Counted from the stretch's first letter, positions 1 through 8,741 are shown. The stretch is 36,376 nt of DNA from Pseudomonadota bacterium (GCA_021788645.1 JAJYKK010000028.1:1-36376), one strand, 5' to 3'. Notes: a model not told the origin generated them from the letters alone. A program made the numbers and translations.

Positions 1-68
1 GCCTCAAGCCCAACCTTTGCCTTGAATTCCGGACCGTATACCTTCCGCCGCGTCTTCTCGCTCATCAT
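1..68 (-). CDS. IS3-family transposase OrfA, N-terminal part only (cut by window edge)
   Basis: Read on the minus strand from tandem ATGs at 68 and 65, the frame gives MMSEKTRRKVYGPEFKAKV followed by GLEA and runs off the window. This is the typical N-terminus of the OrfA (helix-turn-helix) subunit of IS3-family transposases, which is normally joined to the DDE-containing OrfB by programmed frameshifting. A purine-rich Shine-Dalgarno stretch (GAAAGGGGAA) lies just upstream of the ATGs. The element's outer end appears to be near base 121, so the rest of the IS lies left of this window. Seen: the N-terminal 20-odd residues. Known: this motif belongs to IS3-family OrfA. Inferred: the element may be intact, since no lesion is visible in the short part present. 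Confidence 0.75.
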   Translation of the reverse strand, partial: MMSEKTRRKVYGPEFKAKVGLE

Positions 69-121
69 TCCCCTTTCTTCGCAGCGCATAGCTTAAACTA
101 CTGTCTAGCTTTCGGGGTCCA
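1..121 (-). mobile_element. IS3-family insertion sequence, one end
   Basis: On the minus strand the segment beginning at 121 reads TGGACCCCGAAAGCTAGACA. It has the 5'-TG start and C-run typical of IS3-family terminal inverted repeats, followed after about 50 bases by the orfA start. The boundary at 121 is inferred from that TG start. The other end and any target duplication lie outside the window or cannot be confirmed. Confidence 0.6.
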
Positions 122-424
122 CTATAGGCCGCCACTATATCACAGCGATCTGTCGCAAGCATAAGGCCAACAAGAGCCATCAGCGCGAATCGCCGATGAC
201 CGATAATCACACGCAAAAATCCCACGGGGCCGCTTCGCCTTGGCTGAGCCCATTCAGCCGAGCCATGGCACAAAGATGCATTGTCGCGACCGCGCACCGC
301 TCACATTATTTCTGGCGAAAGTCCTGCGGATATTGACGCAACCATGGACCCGCCTCATTTTGGCGCGTGAGGTTCGGTGTCTTCAACAGTTGCAGGGTAG
401 CATCATCAGGCAAGAGCCACGCTT
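122..424. other. Non-coding stretch between the IS end and the polymerase gene
   Basis: About 300 bases between the IS3-type end and the stop codon of the polymerase/ligase gene. The open frames here are short, overlap each other and lack recognisable motifs or ribosome binding sites. I see no RNA gene or repeat. Confidence 0.5.
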
Positions 425-1666
425 CTACCCATTTTGGGTCGCGAGCCTATTTGGCGACAGATTCAATTCATGCGGTTGTGCACGATTCTCCCGCAACTGA
501 AATCCCGCAGCCACGAAAAAGCTAAAAATAACACCCGCCGCCGAAGAGACGAGATTTGGGCTAAACATACCAGAAAACACCCAAAATGCAAATAGCATTA
601 AAAGCTCGACGGTCATCGGTTTGAGTGGCAATAATGAGAAATATCGTACCAATGACCAAAGTAGAGTAAGAAAAACCATCAATCCACCGAGCCCAACTTG
701 CATCAAGATAGCAACCCACTGAAGCTCATAGGAGAATGGGTTGTATTTGTCCGATACAGAGTGTGCCACATAGAATCCGAGCCCATGCCCAAACCAAGGT
801 CGGGTCTCGAACTGAGCCATGAGAACAGGAAGTTGCTCAAGACGAATATTGTCTGACACTGCCGTGCCGGGCGAGAAAAACCGGGGAGCCATGACGGAAA
901 GCGAAAAAATTAGGACCGGGGCAACGATGAGAAACCACTGCCTGGATGTTTTGGAACGTGCAAGAGTCATCACCATTACCGCGGCAATGAATACCCAGGT
1001 ATATCTACTGTAGGCCAAGAACCCCGTCAGCAAGATAAGCGATAGGAGGGGCCATGCAACCCGTTTTCTCGCAAACGCGTCAATACCAAGACGCTCGCCC
1101 ATTAACACGATGTACGTTGCAATCGGGGCCCCGAGATCCGCCGGAACCTGAAAACGATAAAGAGGGCCTGCGATGTGCATCGTCATGATTTGATCGTGGA
1201 ACAGTGAGCCAATTGACCTCGTAAGCGCAATAAAGTTCACTCGCTCCACTGCGGCATAAACAAGCAACCCGATTTTGCCGAAAGCAATGGCCACGGTGGA
1301 ACAAACAATGACGAGAAAAACATTTCTGGGAGATATCACCCCATTTCTAACCAGGAGATAGGTCATCCCCGGAATAGCGACTGTCACCGCTAGAGACTTC
1401 AGCTCTAACAATGGCAACTGAACATTTCCACTCTGCATGATGCCACTGACGGTTTCGATATCCAGAAAAACCGCGATCAGTAATGCGAAAAATGCAAATT
1501 TTGCTCCCACCCTGAGGCCCCCAAACAGCGTAAATGCTACCCCTCCCCCAAAGATCACGATCTTGATATTCAATCCATGAGGGAGATGGCCCGATGGAAG
1601 CGCCAAGCTTAGAAACAACAACAACATGAACAAATAGCCCGCAAACCTTTTCGTAGAAATGATCAT
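425..1666 (-). CDS. O-antigen polymerase/ligase-like polytopic membrane protein (Wzy/WaaL fold)
   Basis: A 413-residue, strongly hydrophobic protein with roughly ten membrane segments. The N-terminus is a short basic stretch followed by a hydrophobic helix (residues about 8-28). A large soluble loop in the second half (about 265-325) contains RPWFGHGLGFYVAH, matching the 'G.G.G' region seen in Wzy/WaaL-type proteins. Proteins of this fold polymerise O-units or attach polysaccharide to lipid A-core in the inner membrane; sequence alone does not separate polymerase from ligase. The neighbouring Wzz-like gene on the same strand argues for Wzy. The gene is visibly AT-richer, with more A/T-ending codons, than the waa, pil and thi genes further right, and an IS end lies just downstream, so acquisition by transfer is likely. 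The ATG at 1666 is the first in frame before the hydrophobic segment; its ribosome binding site is weak. Confidence 0.75.
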   Translation of the reverse strand: MIISTKRFAGYLFMLLLFLSLALPSGHLPHGLNIKIVIFGGGVAFTLFGGLRVGAKFAFFALLIAVFLDIETVSGIMQSGNVQLPLLELKSLAVTVAIPGMTYLLVRNGVISPRNVFLVIVCSTVAIAFGKIGLLVYAAVERVNFIALTRSIGSLFHDQIMTMHIAGPLYRFQVPADLGAPIATYIVLMGERLGIDAFARKRVAWPLLSLILLTGFLAYSRYTWVFIAAVMVMTLARSKTSRQWFLIVAPVLIFSLSVMAPRFFSPGTAVSDNIRLEQLPVLMAQFETRPWFGHGLGFYVAHSVSDKYNPFSYELQWVAILMQVGLGGLMVFLTLLWSLVRYFSLLPLKPMTVELLMLFAFWVFSGMFSPNLVSSAAGVIFSFFVAAGFQLRENRAQPHELNLSPNRLATQNG

Positions 1667-1984
1667 AGGAATTTAGATCTTCATATCCGCCGAAAGGACG
1701 CACGGCACCACAAAACGAAAGCTATGCTCGACTCTGGCATAGACCCGTCAGAAACGCCTCTTTTATGGCACGCCGCGCCGCATTTACGCATTTTTTGAGA
1801 AGATGAACCAGTACACTAACGGCACCGAACGGGTCCTAAATCTCGCCCCCGAGCTGGTCCCCTGAGGTTCTTGGGACGCCACATTTTCGACCAGACTTCT
1901 TCCGTAACCACGTTACACCCGACGATGAGAAAGCGTCATGGTAGGAAACAGAAAAAAGCACTCGCGAATGGCGCCAAGCAGCAG
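1667..1984. other. Intergenic gap between the polymerase-like and Wzz-like genes
   Basis: About 318 bases with stops in all frames and no recognisable protein. A small inverted repeat (CTATGC at 1722-1727 with GCATAG at 1737-1742) is the only structure I see. The spacing is long for two genes of one polysaccharide operon, so a lost gene is possible, but nothing identifiable remains. Confidence 0.4.
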
Positions 1985-2809
1985 TCATACCGACCGCGAG
2001 AGATTGGCATTACTTATGAGGACGAGACATACACCCAGCATCACCCCACCGACAAAGGACAAACCCAGAATAAACCACCGCCTTGGCTTGACTGCGGTGG
2101 GATCATAGCGTGGCGTAAGGATCTCGGTCGGAGGCACCCCGGCCTCCAGCTCGTTCTCTATGCGGTCTATGCTGCCGTTCAAACTGAGGAGCGCTGAGTA
2201 GACTTCGGACTGTTGCGCCTGCCGAAGTAGCCCTGCCAAACCAACGGCCGATGTGGCACCCACTGGGTTATGTCGCAGGGTCGTCTGCAGACTTCGCAAG
2301 TCGGCCTGGAGGCGCGCTAGTTGCTGCTGTCGCGCGGCAACGACATGAACGTAAGTACGTTCCCGCCTTGCCAGGAAATTGTCCAATATGTCCTGCAAAT
2401 ATTTTTGCGCTTCTCGTGGCGTTCGGCCACGAGCGTCCAGAGTGAGAATTCCGGCATCGGCGCTATCAACGGTCACCCTAGCCAGTCTTGGCAGTTGGTG
2501 GTTGGCGAGCTCTGTGTCGACGGGAGTATACTGACTGGTTAGGCGTATCGCAACCTCCTCCCCCTCGCTCAGAGCATGTCCGGGGAGGCTACCAACCTGC
2601 AGCATCGCACGGCTTTGGTAAACGGTCGGTGCCAACAGGACATAAAGCATGCCGGCTGAAACGCATATCAACGGCGTAAGGATCAGAGCCCACTTATGCC
2701 TCAGAATGAGGGCCCACAGTTCAAGCAAGGTGAGTTCGTCAGAAACGAGATCCCTTGCCACCCCTTCCTGGGGGATCTTCCGAATCCCTGGCGGAACAAG
2801 ATTAGTCAT
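1985..2809 (-). CDS. Wzz-family polysaccharide chain-length determinant
   Basis: A 274-residue protein with Wzz/PCP architecture. A cytoplasmic N-terminus (LTLLELWALILRHKW, about 26-40) leads into a membrane helix (about 40-60). The long, mostly helical periplasmic domain includes a Q/R/L-rich stretch likely to form coiled coil (about 150-190). A proline-containing stretch (ILTPRYDPTAVKPRRW) precedes the second membrane helix (about 245-265). There is no C-terminal tyrosine-kinase domain, so it resembles PCP-1 rather than the Wzc type. Such proteins oligomerise in the inner membrane and set the modal length of polysaccharide made by a Wzy polymerase; the likely partner is the gene at 425-1666, read in the same direction. 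The ATG at 2809 gives the expected cytoplasmic N-terminus. Confidence 0.85.
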   Translation of the reverse strand: MTNLVPPGIRKIPQEGVARDLVSDELTLLELWALILRHKWALILTPLICVSAGMLYVLLAPTVYQSRAMLQVGSLPGHALSEGEEVAIRLTSQYTPVDTELANHQLPRLARVTVDSADAGILTLDARGRTPREAQKYLQDILDNFLARRERTYVHVVAARQQQLARLQADLRSLQTTLRHNPVGATSAVGLAGLLRQAQQSEVYSALLSLNGSIDRIENELEAGVPPTEILTPRYDPTAVKPRRWFILGLSFVGGVMLGVCLVLISNANLSRSV

Positions 2810-3136
2810 TTACTACCCTATCGAAGGTCAAACACCTTGATGAAATCGCGGTTCGGTTTCTACGGAACATACCATGCTCTTCACGGTTGACCGTAGCACG
2901 CCAAGTTTAGAAATTCAACCTGCGCGTACCCGGCATGCCACCCAACGTTCTTCATTCTGGCGAGCCTAGAAGGCTGCGCGGGAGAGCGCGCGCGAAACCA
3001 TCCCCGGATGGGATGTAGCGCATCTGTGAACCGCTTCGGTTAAGACTTTCACAGCCTGAAAGTTACCGAGCCGTGTTGCAGACGCGTTTTTGGGGGGTGG
3101 CACAGGCGTCAACGAGCCCATTTCCGGTTTGTCCGC
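2810..3136. other. Non-coding stretch upstream of the Wzz-like gene
   Basis: No convincing reading frame. It presumably contains the promoter for the minus-strand wzz/wzy-like genes and, near 3060-3136, the outer end of the decayed transposase whose C-terminus stops at 3137. I could not place a promoter or an inverted-repeat boundary with confidence. Confidence 0.4.
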
Positions 3137-3216
3137 TCATAGGTACGCCATCTGCCTGAGGTTCAGTGCCATGCAGACGAGTTTCCACTCGGCACCCACT
3201 TTCTCGATGCCTTTGC
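3137..3216 (-). pseudogene. C-terminal remnant of a DDE transposase (IS1182/IS5-like)
   Basis: On the minus strand the last about 26 codons before the TGA at 3137-3139 read CKGIEKVGAEWKLVCMALNL followed by RQMAYL. The pattern G-x-x-K-V-x-x-E-W-x-L-x-C-x-A-x-N-L is the characteristic end of IS1182/IS5-type DDE transposases. Upstream of this the frame turns into antisense of a different, IS630-like transposase, so only the tail survives. It is certainly non-functional. Confidence 0.65.
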
Positions 3217-3217
3217 A

Positions 3218-3444
3218 CCGCGCCAGGACAGGATCAAACTCTTCTACCTGCCCAGTTATAGCCCGGAGCAGAATCCGGAGGAGCGTCTGAATGACGACCT
3301 CAGGCAGACCATCGGGTTGAAGGTGCCCGCGCGGGCCAAGGCAAAACTCAAAATCGCCGCAACCAACGACCTGACGCAGCTCGAACACTCACCGAACGGG
3401 TCAAAAGCTTCTTCCAGGATCCGCGGGTCAAATGTGCCACATGA
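3218..3444 (+). pseudogene. C-terminal remnant of an IS630-family transposase, frameshifted
   Basis: From about 3218 the plus strand reads QDRIKLFYLPSYSPEQNPEE, then a basic linker with VPARAKAKLK. The YLPxYSPxxNP.E block carries the catalytic glutamate region of IS630-family DDE transposases. Near 3390 the frame shifts: after LEHSP the expected ending RVKSFFQDPRVKCAT resumes in another frame and stops at 3442-3444, consistent with loss of one base. The N-terminal two thirds are missing, and the remaining 5' edge abuts the IS1182/IS5-like tail. Confidence 0.75.
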
Positions 3445-3485
3445 AACTTCAGACCTCATCTGGCTGGATCAATAAGGATACGCCA

Positions 3486-3989
3486 CTACGCTGGGACACG
3501 CTTCATCATCTCCCGGAGGAAGGCCGGCAGATCGGCGGGCGAGCGCGCGGACACGAGGTTGCCGTCAACGACCACCTCCCGGTCCTCATACACCGCACCG
3601 GCATCTTTGAGCTCGCTCGACACCGAGGAATAGCAGGTGGCATGGCGCCCCTTGATAAGGTCCGCCGAAATCAGGATCTGGGGCCCATGGCAGATGGCCG
3701 CCACCGGCTTGCCGTCGGCGAAGAACGCGCGGGCAATGGCGAGGGCCGCCGGCTCCTTCCGGACGGCCGCTGGCGCTCCTCCCCCGGGAAGAACCAGGAG
3801 GCCGTACTCTTCGGCCTTGACCTCATCGAACGATTTGCTCGCCTCGACCTCGTAACCGTGCTTGCCGGTCAGCTTGCCCGGGCGCATCGACGCGATGTCC
3901 ACGTCGACGCCCGCTTCCTTGAGGCGATAGTAAGGCACCAGCAGTTCGGTATCCTCGAAGTGATCAGCGCTTAAAAACAAAGCCTTCAT
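3486..3989 (-). CDS. DJ-1/PfpI superfamily protein (PfpI/YhbO-like)
   Basis: A 167-residue single-domain protein when started at the ATG at 3989. That start is preferred because AGGAGAG lies at the right distance upstream and the protein then begins with the family's first strand (MKALFLSADHFED). The nucleophile elbow AICHGPQ places the conserved Cys at residue 100 next to His101, and the acidic partner expected in this fold is in FEDTE (12-15). The LLVLPGGGAP loop is also conserved. Relatives have been described as stress proteins, glyoxalase III/deglycase-type enzymes or intracellular proteases; which activity applies cannot be read from sequence. The gene stands alone between a transposon scar and a decaying helicase gene. 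Its coding sequence is intact. Confidence 0.88.
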   Translation of the reverse strand: MKALFLSADHFEDTELLVPYYRLKEAGVDVDIASMRPGKLTGKHGYEVEASKSFDEVKAEEYGLLVLPGGGAPAAVRKEPAALAIARAFFADGKPVAAICHGPQILISADLIKGRHATCYSSVSSELKDAGAVYEDREVVVDGNLVSARSPADLPAFLREMMKRVPA

Positions 3990-4393
3990 GGCACTCTCCT
4001 GAGAAGCGAGGGATGGCGGGCGCCCCACGGGCGCGATGCCCCCTCCATCTTTTCGTTATAACCGATGGGCGCCGCAAGGCGCTCAGAATGCGCATATCGG
4101 GTGGGGGTGTGTCTGGCTCCTGTCCAGCGAAAGGAGGGACCATTGCCGCGGCTAAACCACGGAGACCGTTCGGTGCCCTATCCGGGATGCCCAAGCACCG
4201 CTGACGCATCTCACGTGTTTTCCTTATATAATCCCCTGGGTACGCGACGGGACGCCTTAAGGAATGCGCGGCGACCTCACGCCAGCCGGCGTTGACCACA
4301 CAGCGGTTCATGGGAATCTGCCCCTGGACCTTCCATGAGACCGGCTTCTTCAAACCGTTCCCGATACGGCTCGCCGCAGCCCCGCGCCCATTG
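3990..4393. other. Spacer between divergent PfpI-like and SNF2 genes
   Basis: About 400 bases holding the divergent upstream regions. On the plus strand TTATATAAT (TATAAT at 4227-4232) resembles a -10 box but has no convincing -35 at 17±1 bases. No other feature was recognised. Confidence 0.35.
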
Positions 4394-7207
4394 ATGCAGG
4401 AGACACACAACATCGTCGACGTCGCTGTGGTCCCGCAGCTCACGCCCCACGGCCAGTTGCTTCCGGTGCCCGATGGCGAGGCGCCTCCCATGGCGGCCGC
4501 GCTTCGAACGCCGCTGATGGAGGCCTTCGCCCTGGGCGCCGGGCATGGCCTGCTGCGGCTCGGAACCTCCGGGATCGCTCAGCCCCTGCCGCCCGCCTGG
4601 GCTTGGTGGCGCGGCTTCTCGGCACGCTATGTCACTGCCTTGTGCGCCGTAAACGACGGCGAAAGGATCGCGATCTCGGCGCCGCCCGCAGAGGAGCTCG
4701 AGGCCCTGATTGCCGATGCGCCGCCGTTCCAGGGCTCGGAGTACCTTGCTCCCGACGTGCTTGCGGCGCTCTGGAAAGAGACGGAAAACGCGCTCCACCA
4801 TGAACTCGCGGCCGAAAAACGCTCGCTTCAGGCGTTTCTGAAGGCCCGCCATCCCTCCTGGAACCTGGTGGGGCGCGTTCATTTCAACCTGGCGGAGAAC
4901 CGCAAGGATGCGGAGGCCCCTTTCGCCTTTCTCGCAACCTACACCTCGCGCCTGTCCACCCAAGGCAAAGCGCAGCATTGGCCGCTTTTCCAGGCGATCA
5001 CGGAATTGTCGGGACGCACCCACAAGGCGCGGCTCCTGTCGCTGCTGCTGCCCGTGCAGCGCGCAGCCGCCCAATGCGAGTGGCTGCGCGACATGGTGGA
5101 GACCGGCGACCTCTACCACCCGCTGCGCTGGACGCCCCGCGATGCCGTCACCTTCCTGTCCGACGTCGACAAGCTCGAAGCCGCCGGGATCGTCGTGCGC
5201 ACGCCAGGGAATTGGCGCACGGGCCGCCCTTCCCGGCCGCTGGTGGCCGCCCGCGCGGGATCGGAGGCGCCCTCCTTGCTCGGCGTGGACGCGCTGCTCG
5301 ACTTCCGCACGGAGGTCTCGCTCGATGGAGAGGCGTTGAGCCCCAGCGAGATCGAGGCGATCCTCCAAGGCAGCGACGGCCTTTAGTTCCTCCGGGGCCG
5401 CTGGGTGGAGGTCGACAAGAAAGTCCTCAAGCGCCTCCTCGACCGCTTCAAGGCCATCGAGGAGGCCGCGGAAGACGGGCTGCCTTTTGCGGACGCGCTG
5501 CGGCTGGTTGCGGGGGCCTCGCTGGGCGAGATGCCCGATGCCCGGGATGCCGATTGGTCGCAAATTGCAGCCGGTCCTTGGCTCGCCGAGACCCTGCGCG
5601 CCCTGCGCGAACCGGAGGGCTTGGCGCGCATCGACCCGGGCCCCGCGCTGGCGGCCACCTTGAGACCCTACCAGCAGGCGGGCGTCCAGTGGCTCTACCT
5701 TCTTTCCCGCCTGGGGCTAGGCGCGTGCCTCGCCGACGACATGGGGCTGGGCAAGACCCTGCAGGTGCTCACGCTGCTCTTGATCCTCAAGCGTGAGAGC
5801 GCCGAGCCCCGCCCCAGCCTCCTGGTGGCGCCCGCCTCGCTTCTCGCGAACTGGGCGGCGGAGGCGCAGCGTTTCGTCCCGAGCCTCAAGGTCCTCATCG
5901 CGCATCCCTCCAGCATGGCGACGGCCGATCTGCGCGCGCTGGACGCGGCGCGGCTTCATGCGTTCGATCTTGTCATCACGAGCTACGGCACGCTGCTGCG
6001 CCTGCCCCAGTTCGCGAACGTCCAATGGCGACTCGCCGTCGCCGACGAGGCGCAGGCGATCAAGAACCCGGGCGCCAAGCAGACGCGCCAGGTGAAGAAG
6101 CTTCGCGCCCACTCCCGCATCGCGCTCACCGGCACGCCGGTGGAAAATCGCCTGTCCGACCTTTGGTCGCTCTTCGACTTCACGCACCCGGGCCTGCTCG
6201 GCACGGAAAAGGTCTTCGCCGGCTTCGTGAAACGCCTTGCGCACGACCAGCATTTCGGTCCCCTGCGAGCGCTCGTGCGGCCTTACATCCTGCGCCGCAT
6301 GAAGACCGACAAGCGCATCATCGCTGACCTTCCGGACAAGACCGAGGTCAACGCCTTCTGCCACTTGAGCCCCCTGCAAAGCGCGCTCTACCAGCGCGCA
6401 GTCCGGGAGCTGGAAGCCGCCCTGGCGGGGACGGAGGGGTTGAAGCGCAGGGGAGTGGTTCTCGCCTTCCTGATGCGCTTCAAGCAGATCTGCAATCATC
6501 CCTCGCAGTGGCTCGGCGACGAGGCCTGGGCGGAAGGAGACAGCGGCAAGTTCGCGCGCCTGCGAGAGCTCGTCGAAGTGATTAGCGCCAAGCAGGAGAA
6601 GGTGCTGGTATTCACCCAGTTCCGCGAGACCACGGCACCGCTGGCGGCGCTCCTGGGCGGCATCTTCGGGCAGGAGGGCCTGGTGCTTCATGGGGCGACG
6701 CCGGTGGCCAAGCGCCGAGAACTCGTCAAGCGCTTCCAGGAGGACGAGCGCACGCCGTTCTTCATCTTGTCGCTCAAGGCGGGCGGGGCGGGCCTCAACC
6801 TCACGGCGGCCTCCCACGTGATCCACTTCGATCGGTGGTGGAATCCGGCCGTGGAAAACCAGGCCACCGACCGGGCCTTTCGCATCGGCCAGAAGCGCAA
6901 TGTCCTGGTGCACAAGTTCGTCTGCCGTGGCACCATCGAGGACCGTATCGATCAGTTGATCGAATCGAAGCGGCAACTGGTCCAGGATGTGCTGGAAGGG
7001 GGCGCTGAAGTCATGCTCACCGAAATGAGCGACAAGGAATTGCTCGATCTGGTGCGCCTCGACATCCATACGGCGCAGGAAGGCGGAACGGGCCGCCGCC
7101 AAGGCCGGCCATACGCTCACGCCGATTCCCCCTTTTGGCGGCGCCATCGCGAAGACCTTCTGGGGAAGGGCGTGGGCGCAGAACCTCGAACGCTACAGCG
7201 ACTATAG
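4394..7207 (+). pseudogene. SNF2-family helicase with N-terminal SNF2-associated domain, interrupted by an in-frame TAG
   Basis: Residues about 1-330 resemble the bacterial SNF2-associated region (PQLTPHGQLLPVPDG, GAGHGLLRLG, WRGFSARYVTALC, the LLLPVQRAAAQCEWL helix). The frame then hits TAG at 5384-5386 and continues in the same frame with FLRGRWVEVDKKVLKRLLDR, which is what should follow in an intact gene. The ATPase core follows: Walker A DDMGLGKT (about 5740-5763), Walker B VADEAQ, motif III LTGTPVENRLSDLWSL, and motifs V/VI with AGGAGLNLTAASHVIHFDRW and ATDRAFRIGQ. SNF2 proteins translocate on duplex DNA and remodel protein-DNA contacts. The C-terminus is also abnormal: after LLDLVRLDIHTA it runs out of frame through the downstream SWIM gene to 7207. 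The start at 4394 (possibly TTG at 4391) is chosen by family resemblance. Without amber suppression the gene is inactive; a downstream GTG at 5405 could in principle yield the ATPase half. Confidence 0.8.
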
Positions 7208-7952
7208 CAACCGTCTGCCGCGCGGGCGCACCTATGTGCGCAACGGCGCCGTGATCGACATCGACATCACCGCCGGACACGTGCGCGCGCAGGTGATGGG
7301 GTCAAGCCTTTACCAGGTTGACGTGCGCGTGACGGCGCTGGCGGACGCGCAATGGCGGGCCATCGGCGCCGAGTGCGCCCAGTCCATCGATTCCCTGGTC
7401 GAGCTCCTGCAGGGCAGGCTCTCGAAAGCGGTGATGGCGCGCATCTGCCAGCCGGGCACGGGACTCTTCCCCTCGCCCCGGGAAATCGCGTTCGACTGCA
7501 GCTGCCCCGATTGGGCGGCGATGTGCAAGCATGTGGCCGCCGTCCTCTATGGGGTGGCCACGCGCCTCGATCAGGAGCCTGGACTTCTGTTCACGTTGCG
7601 CCAAGTCGACGCGCAGGACCTCATCGCGCGGGTGGACGCCGGGATGAAGCCCACCCGGAAGCGTCCAAGCGCGCGCAGGGTACTCGACGAGGCATCGCTC
7701 GCCGATGTGTTCGGGATCGAAATGGCCGCCCCCTTGGTCCCGGCCCGCGCGGCTGCCGAGAAGCCGACCGCAAAGGTGGCTGCCGCGGCGGCAGCGAAGG
7801 GAAGCAAGAGCGCGCGCTCGGAGACAAATCCCCGGGACGCCAAGCGCAAGACCACCCGCGCCAAACCACCGGCGCCGGTGAGTTTGGGCGCCGCACTGGC
7901 CGCCGCGCAGCCCAAGGCGCGGGTGCCCAAGCCGCGCAAGAAGGCGCCATAG
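7071..7952 (+). pseudogene. SWIM zinc-finger protein, partner of the SNF2 gene, 5' end lost
   Basis: In the frame +1 relative to the SNF2 frame, family-like sequence begins at about 7071 (IRRRKAERAAAKAGH) and continues through AIAKTFWGRAWAQNLERYSD, NRLPRGRTYVRNGAVIDIDI and the SWIM motif FDCSCPDWAAMCKHV (C-x-C...C-x-H) to the stop at 7950-7952. A low-complexity Ala/Lys/Pro-rich tail follows the zinc finger. SWIM proteins of this type are commonly encoded directly after an SNF2 helicase and are presumed to act with it on DNA. No ATG, GTG or TTG lies in this frame between the TGA at 7026 and the conserved N-terminal block; the first start is GTG 7236, inside the conserved domain. The real N-terminal 15-20 residues therefore seem to have been deleted together with the end of the SNF2 gene. 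A truncated product from 7236 (238 residues, SWIM motif retained) is possible. Confidence 0.75.
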
Positions 7953-8117
7953 CCCAGCAACGGCGGTCGGGATTGGACAAGACGGCGCTCCTTTCATCGG
8001 CAGGCGCCCGGGGCTCCGAGCCCCTGCCAGGCTTTCCCCACCCCGGACGCCGCGCTCCCCCTTCAAGCCCTCTCGCATCAAACACGAGCGCCTATCGGCT
8101 GATCATTGCCTGGGTTG

Positions 8118-8741
8118 GCATGCCCTTCACCATGCCGGTTGCGAACCCGACCTGTCGCTGATCCGGCAGCGGCGCGGTGACGCCAACCGCCTGGGTGTCG
8201 CAGTGCAATTGTGCTTACTGCGCTTTCCCGGTCAGGGCCTGCTGCCCGAAGGCGCGATGCCGATGCCCTTGCGGCAATGGATCGGACGGCTGCTGCGGCG
8301 CGACCCGGTGTGTTGGCCGCCGCGCGGATTGAAACCCGGCGCGAGCACCTGCTCGGCCTGCGGACGTACCTGGGCATGGAGCCGTTCAGCCTGGCGCACT
8401 ATCGGCAGACTGTCCATGCCACCACCGCGTTGGCCGTGCAAACCGACGGGGACATCGTGCTGGCCAGCAGCGTCCTCGGCACCCTGCGGCGCCGACACGT
8501 CATCTTGCCGACGCTCGATGTTGTCGAGCGCGCTGTGCTGAGGCGTCCACCCGCGCCAACCGGCGCATCTACGATGCGCCTGGCCGAATCGCTATCAGAC
8601 GCGCACGCCGCCACCGGGTTGGAAGCGCATCAACTTGACCGGCGACTCCCTCTGGCGCAGCGGCGCCAAGATCGGGGCGGACAAGCTCAGGCCGCTGCAA
8701 TCGGCTCAGCGTACGATTTTTTTGTTTTCTGAAGCGACCCC
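8118..8741 (+). pseudogene. Tn3-family transposase remnant, internally deleted and frameshifted
   Basis: Three pieces of one Tn3-type TnpA are visible. First, DLSLIRQRRGDANRLGVAVQ with the following LCLLRFPG (about 8145-8235) is the DUF4158 N-terminal domain. Second, in another frame from about 8305, RIETRREHLLGLRTYLGMEP, then TLRRRHVILPTLDVVERAVL, continue the same domain. Third, from about 8612, PPGWKRINLTGDSLWRSGAK followed by IGADKLRPLQS is the extreme C-terminus of TnpA. The whole central catalytic region (several hundred codons) is missing, and at least two frame changes are needed. The terminal inverted repeat follows immediately. No resolvase or cargo gene is recognisable next to it. 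Confidence 0.75.
8704..8741 (+). repeat. Tn3-family terminal inverted repeat (one end)
   Basis: The 38 bases ending TTTTCTGAAGCGACCCC at 8741 follow directly after the TnpA C-terminal codons. They match the layout of Tn3-family ends, whose outer terminus reads GGGGTCGxxTCAGAAAA on the opposite strand. No matching inverse copy was found left of the remnant (7953-8118), so the other end is lost. Confidence 0.65.

Noticed and set aside
5384..5386. Amber codon read as pyrrolysine
   Set aside because: SNF2 helicases are not known to use pyrrolysine and nothing in the window suggests a Pyl system; a mutation or error is simpler.
4277..7147. Long antisense open frames opposite the SNF2 gene
   Set aside because: They mirror the GC-rich codon pattern of the helicase and contain no recognisable motif.
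8211..8732. A 173-codon frame that might be a small intact gene
   Set aside because: It only links pieces of a Tn3 transposase read partly in the wrong frame; the conserved blocks before and after need different frames.
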